13,046 nt of DNA from Lentisphaeria bacterium (GTDB taxonomy: Bacteria; Verrucomicrobiota; Lentisphaeria; Oligosphaerales; Oligosphaeraceae), in contig JAKSPA010000022.1 of assembly GCA_024405235.1 (NCBI GenBank), forward strand, positions 1-13,046. The letters are read 5' to 3'. Both the position numbers and the translations under genes were made by a program. Shown in pieces: positions 12,870 through 13,046 of the stretch. Within the stretch, counting starts at the first letter, position 1. Every line of letters begins with the position of its first letter. The notes beneath the pieces are model-generated. The model was not told the DNA's origin. It worked only from the letters and a program-made list of their open reading frames with translations, and did no database searches.

Positions 12870-13046
12870 TTACTCCTTACTCAAAAGTTTTTCTGATTCT
12901 TTGACAAAAGCCGCTATCATTTGACGGCGAAGAGAACGGTCGATCTTCTGGAACGCCGCTTGGATGTTCTCCGCCATTTCCTGATTACCCTCCTGCTTGA
13001 ATTTCTCTATGGCATTCAGGCAGATAACAGAAGCCTCACGCCACTG
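12870..13046 (-). CDS. C-terminal end of an unknown gene upstream of the coiled-coil gene
   Basis: The last 58 codons are visible, ending in TAA 7 bp before the coiled-coil gene's ATG. The stretch is helical and charged, with Ala-Ile-Glu-Lys-Phe, a Gln/Asn/Glu-rich middle, an Arg-Arg pair near the centre and a Ser-Lys-Glu end. No domain can be named. The Shine-Dalgarno sequence of the next gene overlaps its stop codon, so the two are co-transcribed and probably act together. Confidence 0.7.
   Translation of the reverse strand, partial: QWREASVICLNAIEKFKQEGNQEMAENIQAAFQKIDRSLRRQMIAAFVKESEKLLSKE

Overview
The window is densely packed, and every gene I can support reads on the minus strand, so transcription runs from high to low coordinates. 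It looks like the chromosome of an anaerobic, fermentative bacterium with GC in the low-to-mid fifties by eye (not computed). The anaerobic inference rests on a complete ferredoxin-linked 2-oxoacid oxidoreductase operon. Several genes have no visible Shine-Dalgarno sequence, the UDP-glucose dehydrogenase is of the animal/plant-like long type, and an intergenic region holds GC-rich tandem repeats. Together these make me think of a host-associated PVC-group bacterium (Lentisphaerota, Kiritimatiellota or Verrucomicrobiota). That is a guess from style, not a proof.

Right end to about 11.48 kb: the last 58 codons of an unknown gene (13046-12870), then an unrecognised 459-residue protein with a long central coiled coil (12862-11483). 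Next is a self-contained tRNA unit: a good sigma70-type promoter, tRNA-Val(GAC) with encoded CCA, and a textbook intrinsic terminator. The T arm of this tRNA carries two departures from the norm.

11.2 to 8.4 kb: a three-gene operon in which each gene has a strong Shine-Dalgarno sequence. It encodes a 2x[4Fe-4S] ferredoxin subunit, a VorB-like alpha subunit, and a single polypeptide that fuses the TPP-binding beta subunit to the gamma subunit. It should oxidise a 2-oxoacid (branched chain by family resemblance) to acyl-CoA and CO2 with reduction of ferredoxin. A hairpin follows the last gene.

8.33 to 6.75 kb: an amidohydrolase-superfamily protein and the rRNA methyltransferase TlyA, 22 bp apart, probably co-transcribed. 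Immediately after the tlyA stop codon come 2.5 copies of a 43-bp tandem repeat, then a 20-bp hairpin-forming sequence.

6.53 to 1 kb: an operon for nucleotide-sugar supply to a surface polysaccharide, behind a promoter with a perfect TATAAT -10 box. The order is UDP-glucose 6-dehydrogenase, WbpP-type UDP-GlcNAc 4-epimerase, a fusion of a GlmU-like nucleotidyltransferase with a galactokinase-like GHMP kinase, RmlA (glucose-1-phosphate thymidylyltransferase), and the first 221 codons of a PF14907-type nucleotidyltransferase that leaves the window. The products predicted are UDP-glucuronate, UDP-GalNAc/GlcNAc, a salvaged UDP-sugar and dTDP-glucose. No glycosyltransferase, flippase or RmlB/C/D is visible here.

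The strongest candidate for something under-described is the 799-residue kinase/nucleotidyltransferase fusion. It looks like GlmU with its acetyltransferase half replaced by a sugar-1-kinase, and it has arginine where galactokinases carry a sugar-binding glutamate.
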